Of a DNA stretch of 64,000 nucleotides, positions 47,857 to 56,425 are shown piece after piece. The notes below the pieces were generated by a model, which searched no databases, was not told where the DNA came from, and was given only the letters and a program-made list of their open reading frames with translations. A program made the translations under genes and the position numbers. Every line of letters starts with the position of its first letter. Within the stretch, counting starts at the first letter, position 1. The DNA comes from Nocardia farcinica (lineage in GTDB: Bacteria; Actinomycetota; Actinomycetes; Mycobacteriales; Mycobacteriaceae), in contig NZ_LN868939.1 in NCBI RefSeq assembly GCF_001182745.1, positions 992,001 to 1,056,000 on the forward strand, in the 5' to 3' direction.

Positions 47857-48626
47857 GCGCGGTCGCCCGCTGGCAGTTCACCGCGCTCGAGTTCCGGGTG
47901 CTGTGGGAGTCGACCGGCCGCGACGTGCTGCCCTATCCGTTGCGGCACCGCTGGGTCGACACCGGTGAGCCGAACGATTTCCGGCTGGCCTGGCAGGCGG
48001 CCGCGCGTTCGGTCCGCGACCGGCTCGACGACAACCTGATGCGCGCGGTGGATGTGCTGCTGCGGCCGGAAGCCAGGGTCGAGGTCGCCGGGTTCCGCGG
48101 CCGCGGCCGGGACCAGCGCATCCGCGCGCACGCGGGCGTGCATTACCAGCACGGGGCCATCGCGGTGCAGGAGCCGGGCATCGACCACGAGCACGGCGGC
48201 GACGTGCGGTTGACGTTCCTGCCCGCCGAGCAGGTGCCTGCCGCCGTCATCGGGACGCTGCCGAAATGCCCACCCGGAAAAGGTGATTCGCTGCGCGTGG
48301 ACGTCCGCGATCTGGCGCCACGGGCGGGCGTGCACACCGATCCGTGGCGGCGCGGCCCGCGCGAGGTGTTCGACGAGTTCTTCGCCCGGCCGACCACGTG
48401 CCTGGCGCACGTGGCGGTCTACCCGCACGGCAGTGTCGACAACCGGCACACGGAAGGGCGAAAGGACTTCCAGATCAACGATTTCGAGGACGGGCGCTAC
48501 ATCAGTTTCGGCGAGGACGTGGTCGTCGCCAAACCCGCCCCCGAACAGGCCCTCGTGCATACGCTCGCCCAGCGCATCGAACAACTGGTGCGGGCGGTCC
48601 GCGACGGCCGCTACGCCGCGCGGTGA
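47853..48626 (+). CDS. ESX secretion-associated chaperone EspG family
   Basis: 257 residues. EspG-like throughout: WQFTALEFRVLWESTGRDVL at the start, central RAHAGVHYQHGAIAVQ, and C-terminal DFQINDFEDGRYISF, HTLAQRIEQLVRAVRDGRY. EspG proteins bind the tips of specific PE-PPE dimers in the cytosol and hand them to the ESX machine. The ATGA overlap with the substrate gene makes that protein the likely client. No EccB-E or mycosin gene lies in the window, so the transport apparatus must be elsewhere. Confidence 0.85.
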   Translation: MSAVARWQFTALEFRVLWESTGRDVLPYPLRHRWVDTGEPNDFRLAWQAAARSVRDRLDDNLMRAVDVLLRPEARVEVAGFRGRGRDQRIRAHAGVHYQHGAIAVQEPGIDHEHGGDVRLTFLPAEQVPAAVIGTLPKCPPGKGDSLRVDVRDLAPRAGVHTDPWRRGPREVFDEFFARPTTCLAHVAVYPHGSVDNRHTEGRKDFQINDFEDGRYISFGEDVVVAKPAPEQALVHTLAQRIEQLVRAVRDGRYAAR

Positions 48627-48683
48627 CCGACACCTCCGCCGATACCCCCGCTGACCAGGCCGGGCCCGGATAGCATCATCGCC

Positions 48684-49013
48684 ATGACTCAACCTCCGCA
48701 GTACGGGAACCCGTACGCGTCCTACGGTCCGCCGCCGCCCGACCACCCGCAGGCGACGACGATCCTGGTGCTCGGCATCCTCGGCCTGGTGTTGTGCCAG
48801 CTCTGCGCGCCGTTCGCCTGGATCATGGGACGCCGGGCGTTGAACGAGATCGAGTCCTCCGGCGGCACCATCGGCGGGCAGGGCAACGTCAAAGCGGGCT
48901 ACATCTGCGGAATCATCGGCACCATCATCCTGGCGCTGTATCTGCTGGCGCTGGTCGTGGTGATCGTGATCGCGATCATCGGCGGTATCGCCTCGTCGTC
49001 CTCGTCCTACTGA
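48684..49013 (+). CDS. DUF4190-type small membrane protein
   Basis: 109 residues. Tyr/Pro-rich cytosolic start (PPQYGNPYASYGPPPPDHP), then two membrane helices (ILVLGILGLVLCQLCAPFAW; IIGTIILALYLLALVVVIVI) around the family loop MGRRALNEI. Function unknown, common in Actinobacteria. TAGCAT ends seven bases before the ATG and there is no Shine-Dalgarno, so leaderless transcription is likely. Confidence 0.82.
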   Translation: MTQPPQYGNPYASYGPPPPDHPQATTILVLGILGLVLCQLCAPFAWIMGRRALNEIESSGGTIGGQGNVKAGYICGIIGTIILALYLLALVVVIVIAIIGGIASSSSSY

Positions 49014-49102
49014 GCCCTTCCCGTCCCGGGCCGCCCCACCGGGCCCGGGCCGAGCGCAGCCCCGCGACCTCGTGCGCGGTGCGCGGATCTAGCATCGGCG
49101 GC

Positions 49103-49786
49103 GTGGAGCAGCAGTCGCAGATCGCCGAGGAGTCGCAGGCCGGGCCGACCGAGTGGGGCGAACACCCGCACGGGGTCGGCCCGTGGCCGGCGGAGTTCGG
49201 CACCCCGCCGCCCGACGATCCCCGCCTGGACCCGGAGCTGCTCGCGCACGGCGACCGCCGCAACGTGGTGGACGCCTACCGGTATTGGACGCGTGAGGCG
49301 ATCGTCGCCGACATCGACCGGCGCAGGCATCCCTTTCACGTCGCGATCGAGAACTTCGCCCACGACGCCAACATCGGCACGGTGGTGCGCACCGCCAACG
49401 CGTTCGCCGCGGCCGCGGTGCACATCGTCGGCAGGCGGCGATGGAACCGCCGCGGCGCCATGGTCACCGACCGCTATCAGCACATCCGGCATCACGCCGA
49501 CGTGGCGGAACTGCGCGACTTCGCCGACCGGACGGGCCTGACGGTCGTCGCGGTGGACAACGTGCCGGGTGCGGTGCCACTGGAAACCGTGGAGTTGCCG
49601 CGGGAGTGCCTGCTGCTGTTCGGGCAGGAGGGCCCCGGCGTGACCGAGCCCGCGAAGCAGGCCGCGGCCATGACCGTCTCGATCGCACAGTTCGGCTCGA
49701 CGCGCAGTATCAACGCAGGGGTGGCGGCGGGCATCGCCATGCATGCCTGGATCCGCACCCACGCCGACCTCAGCCAGAGCTGGTGA
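49103..49786 (+). CDS. SpoU/TrmH-family RNA methyltransferase
   Basis: 227 residues. SPOUT-fold 2'-O-methyltransferase (SAM-dependent). Motifs: IENFAHDANIGTVVRTANAF (motif 1), LLLFGQEGPGV (motif 2), IAQFGSTRSINAGVAAGIAM (motif 3). Corresponds in place to M. tuberculosis Rv0380c. The GTG start follows TAGCAT by seven bases with no Shine-Dalgarno, the same leaderless layout as the preceding gene. Target RNA unknown. Confidence 0.9.
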   Translation: MEQQSQIAEESQAGPTEWGEHPHGVGPWPAEFGTPPPDDPRLDPELLAHGDRRNVVDAYRYWTREAIVADIDRRRHPFHVAIENFAHDANIGTVVRTANAFAAAAVHIVGRRRWNRRGAMVTDRYQHIRHHADVAELRDFADRTGLTVVAVDNVPGAVPLETVELPRECLLLFGQEGPGVTEPAKQAAAMTVSIAQFGSTRSINAGVAAGIAMHAWIRTHADLSQSW

Positions 49787-49864
49787 GGCGAGCATGCACA
49801 ATTCGGACGCCGTTGGGTAACAATTCAGCGGCATGAATCGGGACAGAACTGGCACCATTGTCCT

Positions 49865-51025
49865 ATGACCTCGCGGAGCCCGAAGACCGGGCAGGATGCT
49901 GCGCCGACGCCCGCGCTGTGGTCCGAGCGGGCCGACATGGCCGAATCCGCGATCGTCTCCCGGCACCTGCGGGCGCTCTGGGCCGTCCCGGGAACGGAAT
50001 TGGGGGTGGTCGGCTGGCCCGCGACCCGGCGCGAGCGGATGTTCGCGTCCTGGCACTACTGGTGGCAGGCGCATCTGATCGATTGCGCCGTCGACGCTGC
50101 CAATCGCGCGCCGACGCCGACTCGTCGCAAACGGCTCGCGGAGCTGGTGCGTTCGCATCGAATCCGCAACATCACCGGGTGGACCAACAACTACTACGAC
50201 GATATGGCGTGGTTGGCGATCGCGCTGGAGCGCGCCGAACGCACGCAGGGGGTGTCCGCCGCCCGCGGCGCGCTGACCGCGTTGGAGAAGAAGCTCTACA
50301 CGGCGTGGCAGCCGGACGTCGGCGGCGGCATCCCGTGGCGGGTGCGGTCGGATTACTTCAATGCTCCCGCCAACGGGCCTGCCGCGATCGCGCTGAGCCG
50401 CCTCGGCAGGCACGCGCGCGCACAGGAGATGGCCGATTGGATCGACGCCACCCTGCGCGACCCCGGCAGCGGGTTGATTCTCGACGGCATCCACCTGCCG
50501 TCCGGCGAGATCGAGCGGCCCACCTTCACCTATTGCCAGGGTGTGGTGCTCGGCCTGGAAGCCGAGCTCGCCGTCCACACCGACGAGCCGCGACATCTCG
50601 ACCGGGTGCACCGGCTACTCGGCGCGGTCGAGGAGCACATGACCACGCACGGCGTGATCAACGGCGGTGGTGGCGGCGACGGCGGTCTGTTCAACGGGAT
50701 CCTGGCCCGCTATCTGGCGGTGGTCGCGCTGATGCTGCCCGGCGACGGACGTACCCAGGCGGCCGACCGCCGCGACGCCGCCGCGATCGTGCGTGCTTCG
50801 GCACAGGCGGCGTGGTCGAACCGGCTCGAGGTCGAGGGCGAGCCGCTGTTCGGGGCCGACTGGAGCAAACCCGCGCGGTTGCCGGGCAGCACGGCCGGGG
50901 CCGGGTACTTCACCGCGGGCGGTTCCGTGACGGCCTCGAAGGTGCCCGAGCGCGATCTCTCGGTGCAGCTGTCGGGCTGGATGTTGATGGAGGCGGCGTA
51001 CCAGGTGAGCGCGGCCGGGCTGTGA
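49865..51025 (+). CDS. GH76-family glycoside hydrolase (Rv0365c-like)
   Basis: 386 residues. Alpha/alpha-barrel glycosidase with the GH76 double-aspartate motif NNYYDDMAWLAIAL, plus TFTYCQGVVLGLEAEL and GGGDGGLFNGILARYLA. Characterised GH76 enzymes are endo-alpha-1,6-mannanases, which suggests action on mannose-containing lipoglycans or their precursors. No signal peptide is visible, so export is unclear. Matches Rv0365c in position. Convergent with the DedA pair. Confidence 0.85.
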   Translation: MTSRSPKTGQDAAPTPALWSERADMAESAIVSRHLRALWAVPGTELGVVGWPATRRERMFASWHYWWQAHLIDCAVDAANRAPTPTRRKRLAELVRSHRIRNITGWTNNYYDDMAWLAIALERAERTQGVSAARGALTALEKKLYTAWQPDVGGGIPWRVRSDYFNAPANGPAAIALSRLGRHARAQEMADWIDATLRDPGSGLILDGIHLPSGEIERPTFTYCQGVVLGLEAELAVHTDEPRHLDRVHRLLGAVEEHMTTHGVINGGGGGDGGLFNGILARYLAVVALMLPGDGRTQAADRRDAAAIVRASAQAAWSNRLEVEGEPLFGADWSKPARLPGSTAGAGYFTAGGSVTASKVPERDLSVQLSGWMLMEAAYQVSAAGL

Positions 51026-51041
51026 GCGGCGAGCGGGCGCG

Positions 51042-51740
51042 TCAGCGGCGCTCGGCGTCGGGCTCCCAGCGGGGCAGCACCACGGTCGGCGCGTCCATGT
51101 CGAACTCGTCGACGCGCGCGTTCATCTCCTGGCGGTAGTGCCTGATCCCCACGATGGTGCCCACGATCAGGCCGAGCACCAGCGCGGCCGTGACGCCGTG
51201 CATCAGCCACGGCACCCGCTTCAGGTGGTTGCCCGCGTAGAAGCCGATCAACAGCAGCACCGGCGCCCACGCGATCGCGCCGAGCGTGCTGGCGATGGTG
51301 TAGCGGCGGTGATCCATCCGTGCCGCGCCGGCGACCAGCGGGCACAGGGTGCGCACCCACGGAATCCAGCGGGCCAGCAGCACCGCCCAGAACCCGTGTT
51401 TGTCCAGCATCAGGGTCACCCGGCGCAGGTTCTCGGCATTGACGTATCTGCCGTTGCGTCTGGCGACGAACCCGGTACCGGTGCGATGCCCGATCACGTA
51501 CCCCACCTGGTTGCCCGCGATGGCCGCCACCATCGCGCCCAGCGCCAGCGCCCAGATCTGCTTCTCCCCGGCGTGGTGACCGGCCAGCACCACACCGGCG
51601 GTCAGCAGCATGGAATCGCCGGGCAGGAACAGGCCGACGATCACCGCGCATTCCAGGAACACGAAGCTGATGACCACCACCCAGACCAGGGTGGGACCAG
51701 CGGATTCGAGAAAGTTCAATCCGCCCGACGCGGCGACCAT
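51042..51740 (-). CDS. DedA-family membrane protein, second of pair
   Basis: 232 residues, several membrane helices. DedA signatures: FLPGDSMLLTAGVV and the basic segment LLARWIPWVRTLCPLVAGAA with its Arg residues. DedA proteins act in membrane homeostasis, some as undecaprenyl-phosphate or lipid flippases. Starts 5 bases after the stop of the other DedA gene, so the two are one operon and may form a heteromer. Shine-Dalgarno is weak. Confidence 0.88.
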   Translation of the reverse strand: MVAASGGLNFLESAGPTLVWVVVISFVFLECAVIVGLFLPGDSMLLTAGVVLAGHHAGEKQIWALALGAMVAAIAGNQVGYVIGHRTGTGFVARRNGRYVNAENLRRVTLMLDKHGFWAVLLARWIPWVRTLCPLVAGAARMDHRRYTIASTLGAIAWAPVLLLIGFYAGNHLKRVPWLMHGVTAALVLGLIVGTIVGIRHYRQEMNARVDEFDMDAPTVVLPRWEPDAERR

Positions 51741-51745
51741 GTGGC

Positions 51746-52471
51746 TCAGCTCTGACCGGGCGTGGACTTCACCGTCTCGGTGTCGGCGGCGGCGTTCGCG
51801 GAGCGCGCGGCGCGCATCCGCTTGACGATCTCGACGAGGATCGGCAGCACCGAGACGAACACGATCAGCAGGAAGATCAGGTCGATGTTGTCGCGGATGA
51901 ACGCGATCTGGCCCAGCAGGTAGCCGAGCACCGTCACACCGGTGCCCCACAGCACCGCGCCGATGGCGTTGTAGGTGACGAAGACGCGGTAGCTCATCGC
52001 CGAGGCACCCGCGACCACGGGCGCGTAGGTGCGCACGATCGGCACGAAGCGGGCCAGGATGATGGTGATCGGGCCGTGCTTCTCGAAGAAGGCGTGCGAC
52101 TCGTCGATGTACTTCTTCTTGAAGATCCGGGCGTCGTCGGACTTGAACAGCGCCGTGCCGCCGCCCTTGCCGATCATGTATCCGACCTGGTCACCGGCGA
52201 ACGCGGCGATGGGGATGAGCACCAGCAGCACGCCGATCGGCGCGAACGGCGGGATCTCGGCCGACTTCGACGCCGCGATCAGGCCCGCGGTGAACAGCAG
52301 CGAGTCGCCGGGCAGCAGCGGGAACAGCAGTCCGGACTCGATGAAGACGACGAGCAACAATCCCGCGAGCACCCAGCTACCGAAGGAGTTGAGCAGATTC
52401 ACCGGATCCAGGAAGCCCGGCAAGAGGGCGAGATTCGTCGTCAGGGTTTCCGAGCCGGCCTGCGCAATCAC
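51746..52471 (-). CDS. DedA-family membrane protein, first of pair
   Basis: 241 residues. DedA signatures: FIESGLLFPLLPGDSLLFTA and IILARFVPIVRTYAPVVAGA. Four to five membrane helices, cytosolic C-terminus. GTG start. Corresponds to M. tuberculosis Rv0364, encoded beside fba there as here. A second DedA gene directly downstream is an addition to the single-gene arrangement I remember from M. tuberculosis. Confidence 0.9.
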   Translation of the reverse strand: MIAQAGSETLTTNLALLPGFLDPVNLLNSFGSWVLAGLLLVVFIESGLLFPLLPGDSLLFTAGLIAASKSAEIPPFAPIGVLLVLIPIAAFAGDQVGYMIGKGGGTALFKSDDARIFKKKYIDESHAFFEKHGPITIILARFVPIVRTYAPVVAGASAMSYRVFVTYNAIGAVLWGTGVTVLGYLLGQIAFIRDNIDLIFLLIVFVSVLPILVEIVKRMRAARSANAAADTETVKSTPGQS

Positions 52472-52647
52472 GCCGCCCAGGGTACCGGCGTGGCGGGACC
52501 GTGCCTAATTGTGGCGAGGATCTCGGCGGGGCGGGCGGCCGTCGTCGGGTCCCCTGTCGGGTGGGTCGGCGTCTCCCTTAGGCTGATCAGCAGGATCAGC
52601 ACCCTTCGCGCCTGCGGGCGGCGAGCGTCGTACATGGAGGTCTGTCA

Positions 52648-53682
52648 GTGCCCATCGCAACCCCCGAGGTCTACGCCGAGATGCTGGCTCGCGCCAAGCA
52701 GAACTCCTTCGCGTTCCCGGCGATCAACTGCACCTCGTCGGAGACCATCAACGCGGCCATCAAGGGCTTCGCCGATGCCGGCAGCGACGGCATCATCCAG
52801 TTCTCGACTGGCGGCGCGGAGTTCGGTTCCGGGCTCGGCGTGAAGGACATGGTCACCGGCGCGGTCGCGCTGGCCGAGTTCGCGCACGTGGTGGCGGCGA
52901 AGTACGACGTGACCATCGCCCTGCACACCGACCACTGCCCGAAGGACAAGCTGGACGGCTTCGTCCGGCCGCTGATCGCCATCTCGCAGGAGCGGGTGAA
53001 CGCGGGCAAGAACCCGCTGTTCCAGTCGCACATGTGGGACGGCTCGGCCATCCCGATCGACGAGAACCTCGAGATCGCCAAGGAGCTGCTGAAGGCCACC
53101 TCGGCGGCCAACATCATCCTCGAGGTCGAGATCGGCGTCGTCGGCGGTGAAGAGGACGGTGTCGAGGCCGAGATCAACGAGAAGCTCTACACCTCCCCGG
53201 AGGACTTCGAGAAGACCGTCGATGCGCTGGGCACCGGCGAGAACGGCAAGTACCTGCTCGCCGCCACCTTCGGCAACGTGCACGGCGTGTACAAACCGGG
53301 CAACGTCAAGCTCCGCCCCGAGGTGCTCGCCGAGGGCCAGCGGGTGGCCGCGGCCAAGCTCGGCCTCGGCGCCGACGCGCAGCCGTTCGACTTCGTCTTC
53401 CACGGCGGTTCGGGCTCGCTGAAGTCCGAGATCGACGACGCGCTGCGCTACGGCGTGGTGAAGATGAACGTCGACACCGACACCCAGTACGCCTTCACCC
53501 GTCCCGTCGCCGGGCACATGTTCACCAACTACGACGGTGTGCTCAAGATCGACGGCGAGGTCGGCAACAAGAAGACCTACGACCCGCGCAGCTACCTCAA
53601 GAAGGCCGAGGCGTCGATGTCGGAGCGCGTCGTGGAGGCGTGCAATGATCTGAAGTCCGCGGGACGGTCGATCAGCGCCTGA
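52648..53682 (+). CDS. fba: Fructose-bisphosphate aldolase, class II
   Basis: 344 residues. Zinc-dependent cleavage of fructose-1,6-bisphosphate in glycolysis and its reversal in gluconeogenesis. Zinc and active-site segments: ALHTDHCPKDKL, EIGVVGGEEDGVE, ATFGNVHGVYKPGNV, FHGGSGS and KMNVDTDTQYAF. GTG start with GGAGG eight bases upstream. Counterpart of Rv0363c. The regulator gene follows after 26 bases. Confidence 0.97.
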   Translation: MPIATPEVYAEMLARAKQNSFAFPAINCTSSETINAAIKGFADAGSDGIIQFSTGGAEFGSGLGVKDMVTGAVALAEFAHVVAAKYDVTIALHTDHCPKDKLDGFVRPLIAISQERVNAGKNPLFQSHMWDGSAIPIDENLEIAKELLKATSAANIILEVEIGVVGGEEDGVEAEINEKLYTSPEDFEKTVDALGTGENGKYLLAATFGNVHGVYKPGNVKLRPEVLAEGQRVAAAKLGLGADAQPFDFVFHGGSGSLKSEIDDALRYGVVKMNVDTDTQYAFTRPVAGHMFTNYDGVLKIDGEVGNKKTYDPRSYLKKAEASMSERVVEACNDLKSAGRSISA

Positions 53683-53708
53683 CCCACAACGTTCGAGGGC
53701 CCGAGCTC

Positions 53709-54824
53709 ATGAGTCTGGATGTGCGTGTGCTCGGGCCCGTCCGGTTGTTCGTCGGTGGTGAGCCGGTGGCGGTCGGCGGGCCCAAGCCGCGAGCCCTGCT
53801 GGCCGCGCTCACCGTCAACCGGCGCCGCGCGGTCGCCTCGTCCGCACTGGCCGACATGGTCTGGAACGAGGATCCGCCGGATTCGTATGCGGCCAGCCTG
53901 CAGGTGTTCGTCTCCAACATCCGTAAGGCGCTGCGCAATTCCGGCGTCGACCCGGCCCAGGTGCTGCGCACCGAGTCCTCCGGGTACCGGCTCGAGATCC
54001 CCGAGGACGCCTGCGACATCGGCCGTTTCGAAGCCGCCTGCGCGGCCGGCGCCAAGGCCGCCGACCTCGGCGACCAGGTGCGTGCCGCGCAGCTGTACGG
54101 CAAGGCGCTCGACGAGTGGAGTGGGCGCGCGATGTCGGATCTGGCGGGTCTGCAGTTCGCCGACGGCTTCGCGACCGCGATGGAGGAGGAGCGACTGCTG
54201 GCCGCCTCCGCTCGTATCGACGCCGAGATCGCCTGCGGGCGCGCCTCCTCGGTGATCGGCGAACTGGTCACCATGACCACCGAACACCCGTTGCGCGAAC
54301 CGCTGTGGGGGCAGCTGATCACCGCCCTGTACCTGTCCGGCCGCCAGGCCGACGCGCTGGACGCCTGCCGCCGGGTGCGCACCGTGCTCGCCGACGAACT
54401 CGGCATCGATCCCGGTCCCGCCCTGGTCGAGCTCGAGCAGCGGGTGCTGCGGCAGGAACCGTTGAGCACCAAGGAGTTCAAGCGCGTCGAGCGGATGGCC
54501 GCGGCGATGACCGAGACTGTCACCGAGGGGCCGCGCGCGGTGCGCAGCGGGCAGCTGCGCCTGCCGGACGGCCGGGCGCTGCCGATCTCGCACGCGGGTA
54601 TGCGCATCGGCCGCATGATCGACAACGACCTGGTCCTCGACGACCCGAAGGCCAGCCGCTACCACGCCCACATCCTGCCCAGCCGCGCCGGCCTGCTCAT
54701 CAAGGACCTGCATTCGGCCAACGGGGTGTACATCAACGAGGAACCGATCGAGAGCGCGTTGCTCGGCGACGGCGACATGATCCGCATCGGCGCGACCGTG
54801 CTGATTTTCCAAGCGTTGCAGTAG
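53709..54824 (+). CDS. EmbR-like SARP regulator with FHA domain
   Basis: 371 residues. OmpR-type winged helix (PKPRALLAALTVNRRRAVAS, SGYRLEI) covers 1-95, the bacterial activation domain 100-245 (LREPLWGQLITALYLSGRQA), and an FHA phosphothreonine-binding domain 285-371 (MRIGRMIDNDLVLDD, HAHI, LHSANGVYINE). The same three domains in the same order occur in mycobacterial EmbR, which is phosphorylated by PknH and controls the embCAB arabinosyltransferases. No kinase or emb gene is nearby, so equivalence to EmbR is not shown; it lies just downstream of fba. Confidence 0.85.
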   Translation: MSLDVRVLGPVRLFVGGEPVAVGGPKPRALLAALTVNRRRAVASSALADMVWNEDPPDSYAASLQVFVSNIRKALRNSGVDPAQVLRTESSGYRLEIPEDACDIGRFEAACAAGAKAADLGDQVRAAQLYGKALDEWSGRAMSDLAGLQFADGFATAMEEERLLAASARIDAEIACGRASSVIGELVTMTTEHPLREPLWGQLITALYLSGRQADALDACRRVRTVLADELGIDPGPALVELEQRVLRQEPLSTKEFKRVERMAAAMTETVTEGPRAVRSGQLRLPDGRALPISHAGMRIGRMIDNDLVLDDPKASRYHAHILPSRAGLLIKDLHSANGVYINEEPIESALLGDGDMIRIGATVLIFQALQ

Positions 54825-54961
54825 GTCCGCAATCCCGGATCGACACGGCTGTGGATGGTGGGCTGCATCCCCAGGCCGCGCCGGGAACTCGCGCATACCC
54901 GCCCACGGGCGCGGTAGGGTCGGGCGCTGGTCGGATTCGTGGCGCGAGGTGAGGGGTGCTG

Positions 54962-56419
54962 ATGGCGGTGCGCATGGCGGCGGTGATCGGTGCCGCGGGA
55001 TTGCTGGTCGCTGCGCAGGGGGCGGTGGGCTCGGCCGAGCCCGGCGGCGCGGTCGCGGTGCCCGGCGCCGGGCCGTGTCTCACCGATCCGAAACCGGTAC
55101 ACGAGGATCTGATTCCGGAGACGCTCGAGGTGCCCGTTCCGTACCCGGTGGTCACGGTGCTGCCGCCGGAGCCACCCGAGCCGGAGCCGGTGCGCACCGA
55201 GATGACGTTGCCGAGCGACCCGTGCGTCAACCCCTGCCCGGACCTCACCGACCTGCCGGAACCACCGCCGAGCCTGGCGAACCGGCTCGGCATTCCCGAG
55301 ATCCTCGTGAACCCCAAGCCCTTCTATTTCGCGCTGCCCGGTCCGAGCCCCGATCCCGGCGAGGTGCCGCCCCCACCCGCGCCGGTCACCCCACCCACCG
55401 AGGCCGCGCCGCGCGAGGCGGCGCCCGCCGCGCCGCGCGTGGTGCAGGTGCGCGAAGTCGCCAAGCAGACCGGCGCCAACTCGGTGAACCGCACCGACAA
55501 GCGGTGGCAGGTGGACGGCACCGACCTGGGGATCATGTGGGAGAGCGGGCCCGGGGAGGTCGCGGTGGCCTTCGGTGACACCGTCGGGCGCGGGTTCCAT
55601 CCGCCCGGCGGCATGGGCGGGGACTGGCGCAGCAACGTGCTGGCCTTCAGTACCGACCGTGACCTGAGCGACGGGATGACCTACGACCGCATGGTCACCG
55701 ACAGTCGCTGCCATGCCGCGGAGGTGCTGTCGAGCCGCAAACTCGACAACGTGGAGATCACCACCATCCCCACCTCCGGCTTCGCCCTCGGCGACCGGCA
55801 GTACCTGAGCTACATGTCGATTCGCACCTGGAACAGCGGGCCCGGCACCTTCTACACCAACTACGGCGGGATCGCCTACTCCGACGACCGCGGCCAGACC
55901 TGGACCAAGGACCCGCACGCCCGCTGGGACAACATCTTCGGCCTCGCCAACTTCCAGGTGAGCGCGATGGTCCCGCACGGCGACCACGTCTACATGTTCG
56001 GCACCCCCAACACCCGCCTCGGCGCGGTCGGCCTCGCCCGCGTCCCGGCCGACCAACTGCTCAACAAGACCGCCTACCAGTACTGGCGGGACGGGCAGTG
56101 GACGCCGGTCGGCGGGGCCGCCAGCGCCACACCCGTCGTCGACGCCCCCGCGGGCGAGCTGTCGGTGCGCTTCGACGCGAGCCGGGGGGTGTGGCAGATG
56201 AGCTACCTCGACACCGCGCGCGCCGCCATCGTCGTCCGGGAGGCGACCACGCCCCAGGGCGCCTGGTCGGCCCCGACGCCGACGGTCTCGGTGCTCGACT
56301 ATCCCGAGCTGTACGGCGGCTTCATCCATCCCTGGTCGAGTGGAAGCGATCTCTACTTCAACATCACGACCTGGAGCGACTACAACGTGTATCTCATGCA
56401 CGCCGAACTGGCGGAGTGA
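54962..56419 (+). CDS. Secreted DUF4185-domain protein
   Basis: 485 residues. Signal peptide (MAVRMAAVIGAAGLLVAAQG...GSA), a long Pro/Glu-rich linker to about 160, then a beta-propeller-like DUF4185 domain with acidic motifs near its start (DGTDLGIMWE, VAVAFGDTVGRG) and NYGGIAYSDDRGQTW. Some DUF4185 proteins were recently assigned to a glycoside hydrolase family of endo-D-arabinanases, which suits an arabinan-walled organism, but activity here is inference. ATG chosen because GAGGGG lies 5-6 bases upstream; GTG 54956 is within that Shine-Dalgarno. TAGGGT at 54914 is a possible -10. Confidence 0.82.
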   Translation: MAVRMAAVIGAAGLLVAAQGAVGSAEPGGAVAVPGAGPCLTDPKPVHEDLIPETLEVPVPYPVVTVLPPEPPEPEPVRTEMTLPSDPCVNPCPDLTDLPEPPPSLANRLGIPEILVNPKPFYFALPGPSPDPGEVPPPPAPVTPPTEAAPREAAPAAPRVVQVREVAKQTGANSVNRTDKRWQVDGTDLGIMWESGPGEVAVAFGDTVGRGFHPPGGMGGDWRSNVLAFSTDRDLSDGMTYDRMVTDSRCHAAEVLSSRKLDNVEITTIPTSGFALGDRQYLSYMSIRTWNSGPGTFYTNYGGIAYSDDRGQTWTKDPHARWDNIFGLANFQVSAMVPHGDHVYMFGTPNTRLGAVGLARVPADQLLNKTAYQYWRDGQWTPVGGAASATPVVDAPAGELSVRFDASRGVWQMSYLDTARAAIVVREATTPQGAWSAPTPTVSVLDYPELYGGFIHPWSSGSDLYFNITTWSDYNVYLMHAELAE

Positions 56420-56425
56420 GTCCGG

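Noticed and set aside
39872..48626. Cassette array as a prophage or transposon
   Set aside because: No integrase, transposase, terminal inverted repeat or target duplication seen; base composition is close to that of the surroundings.
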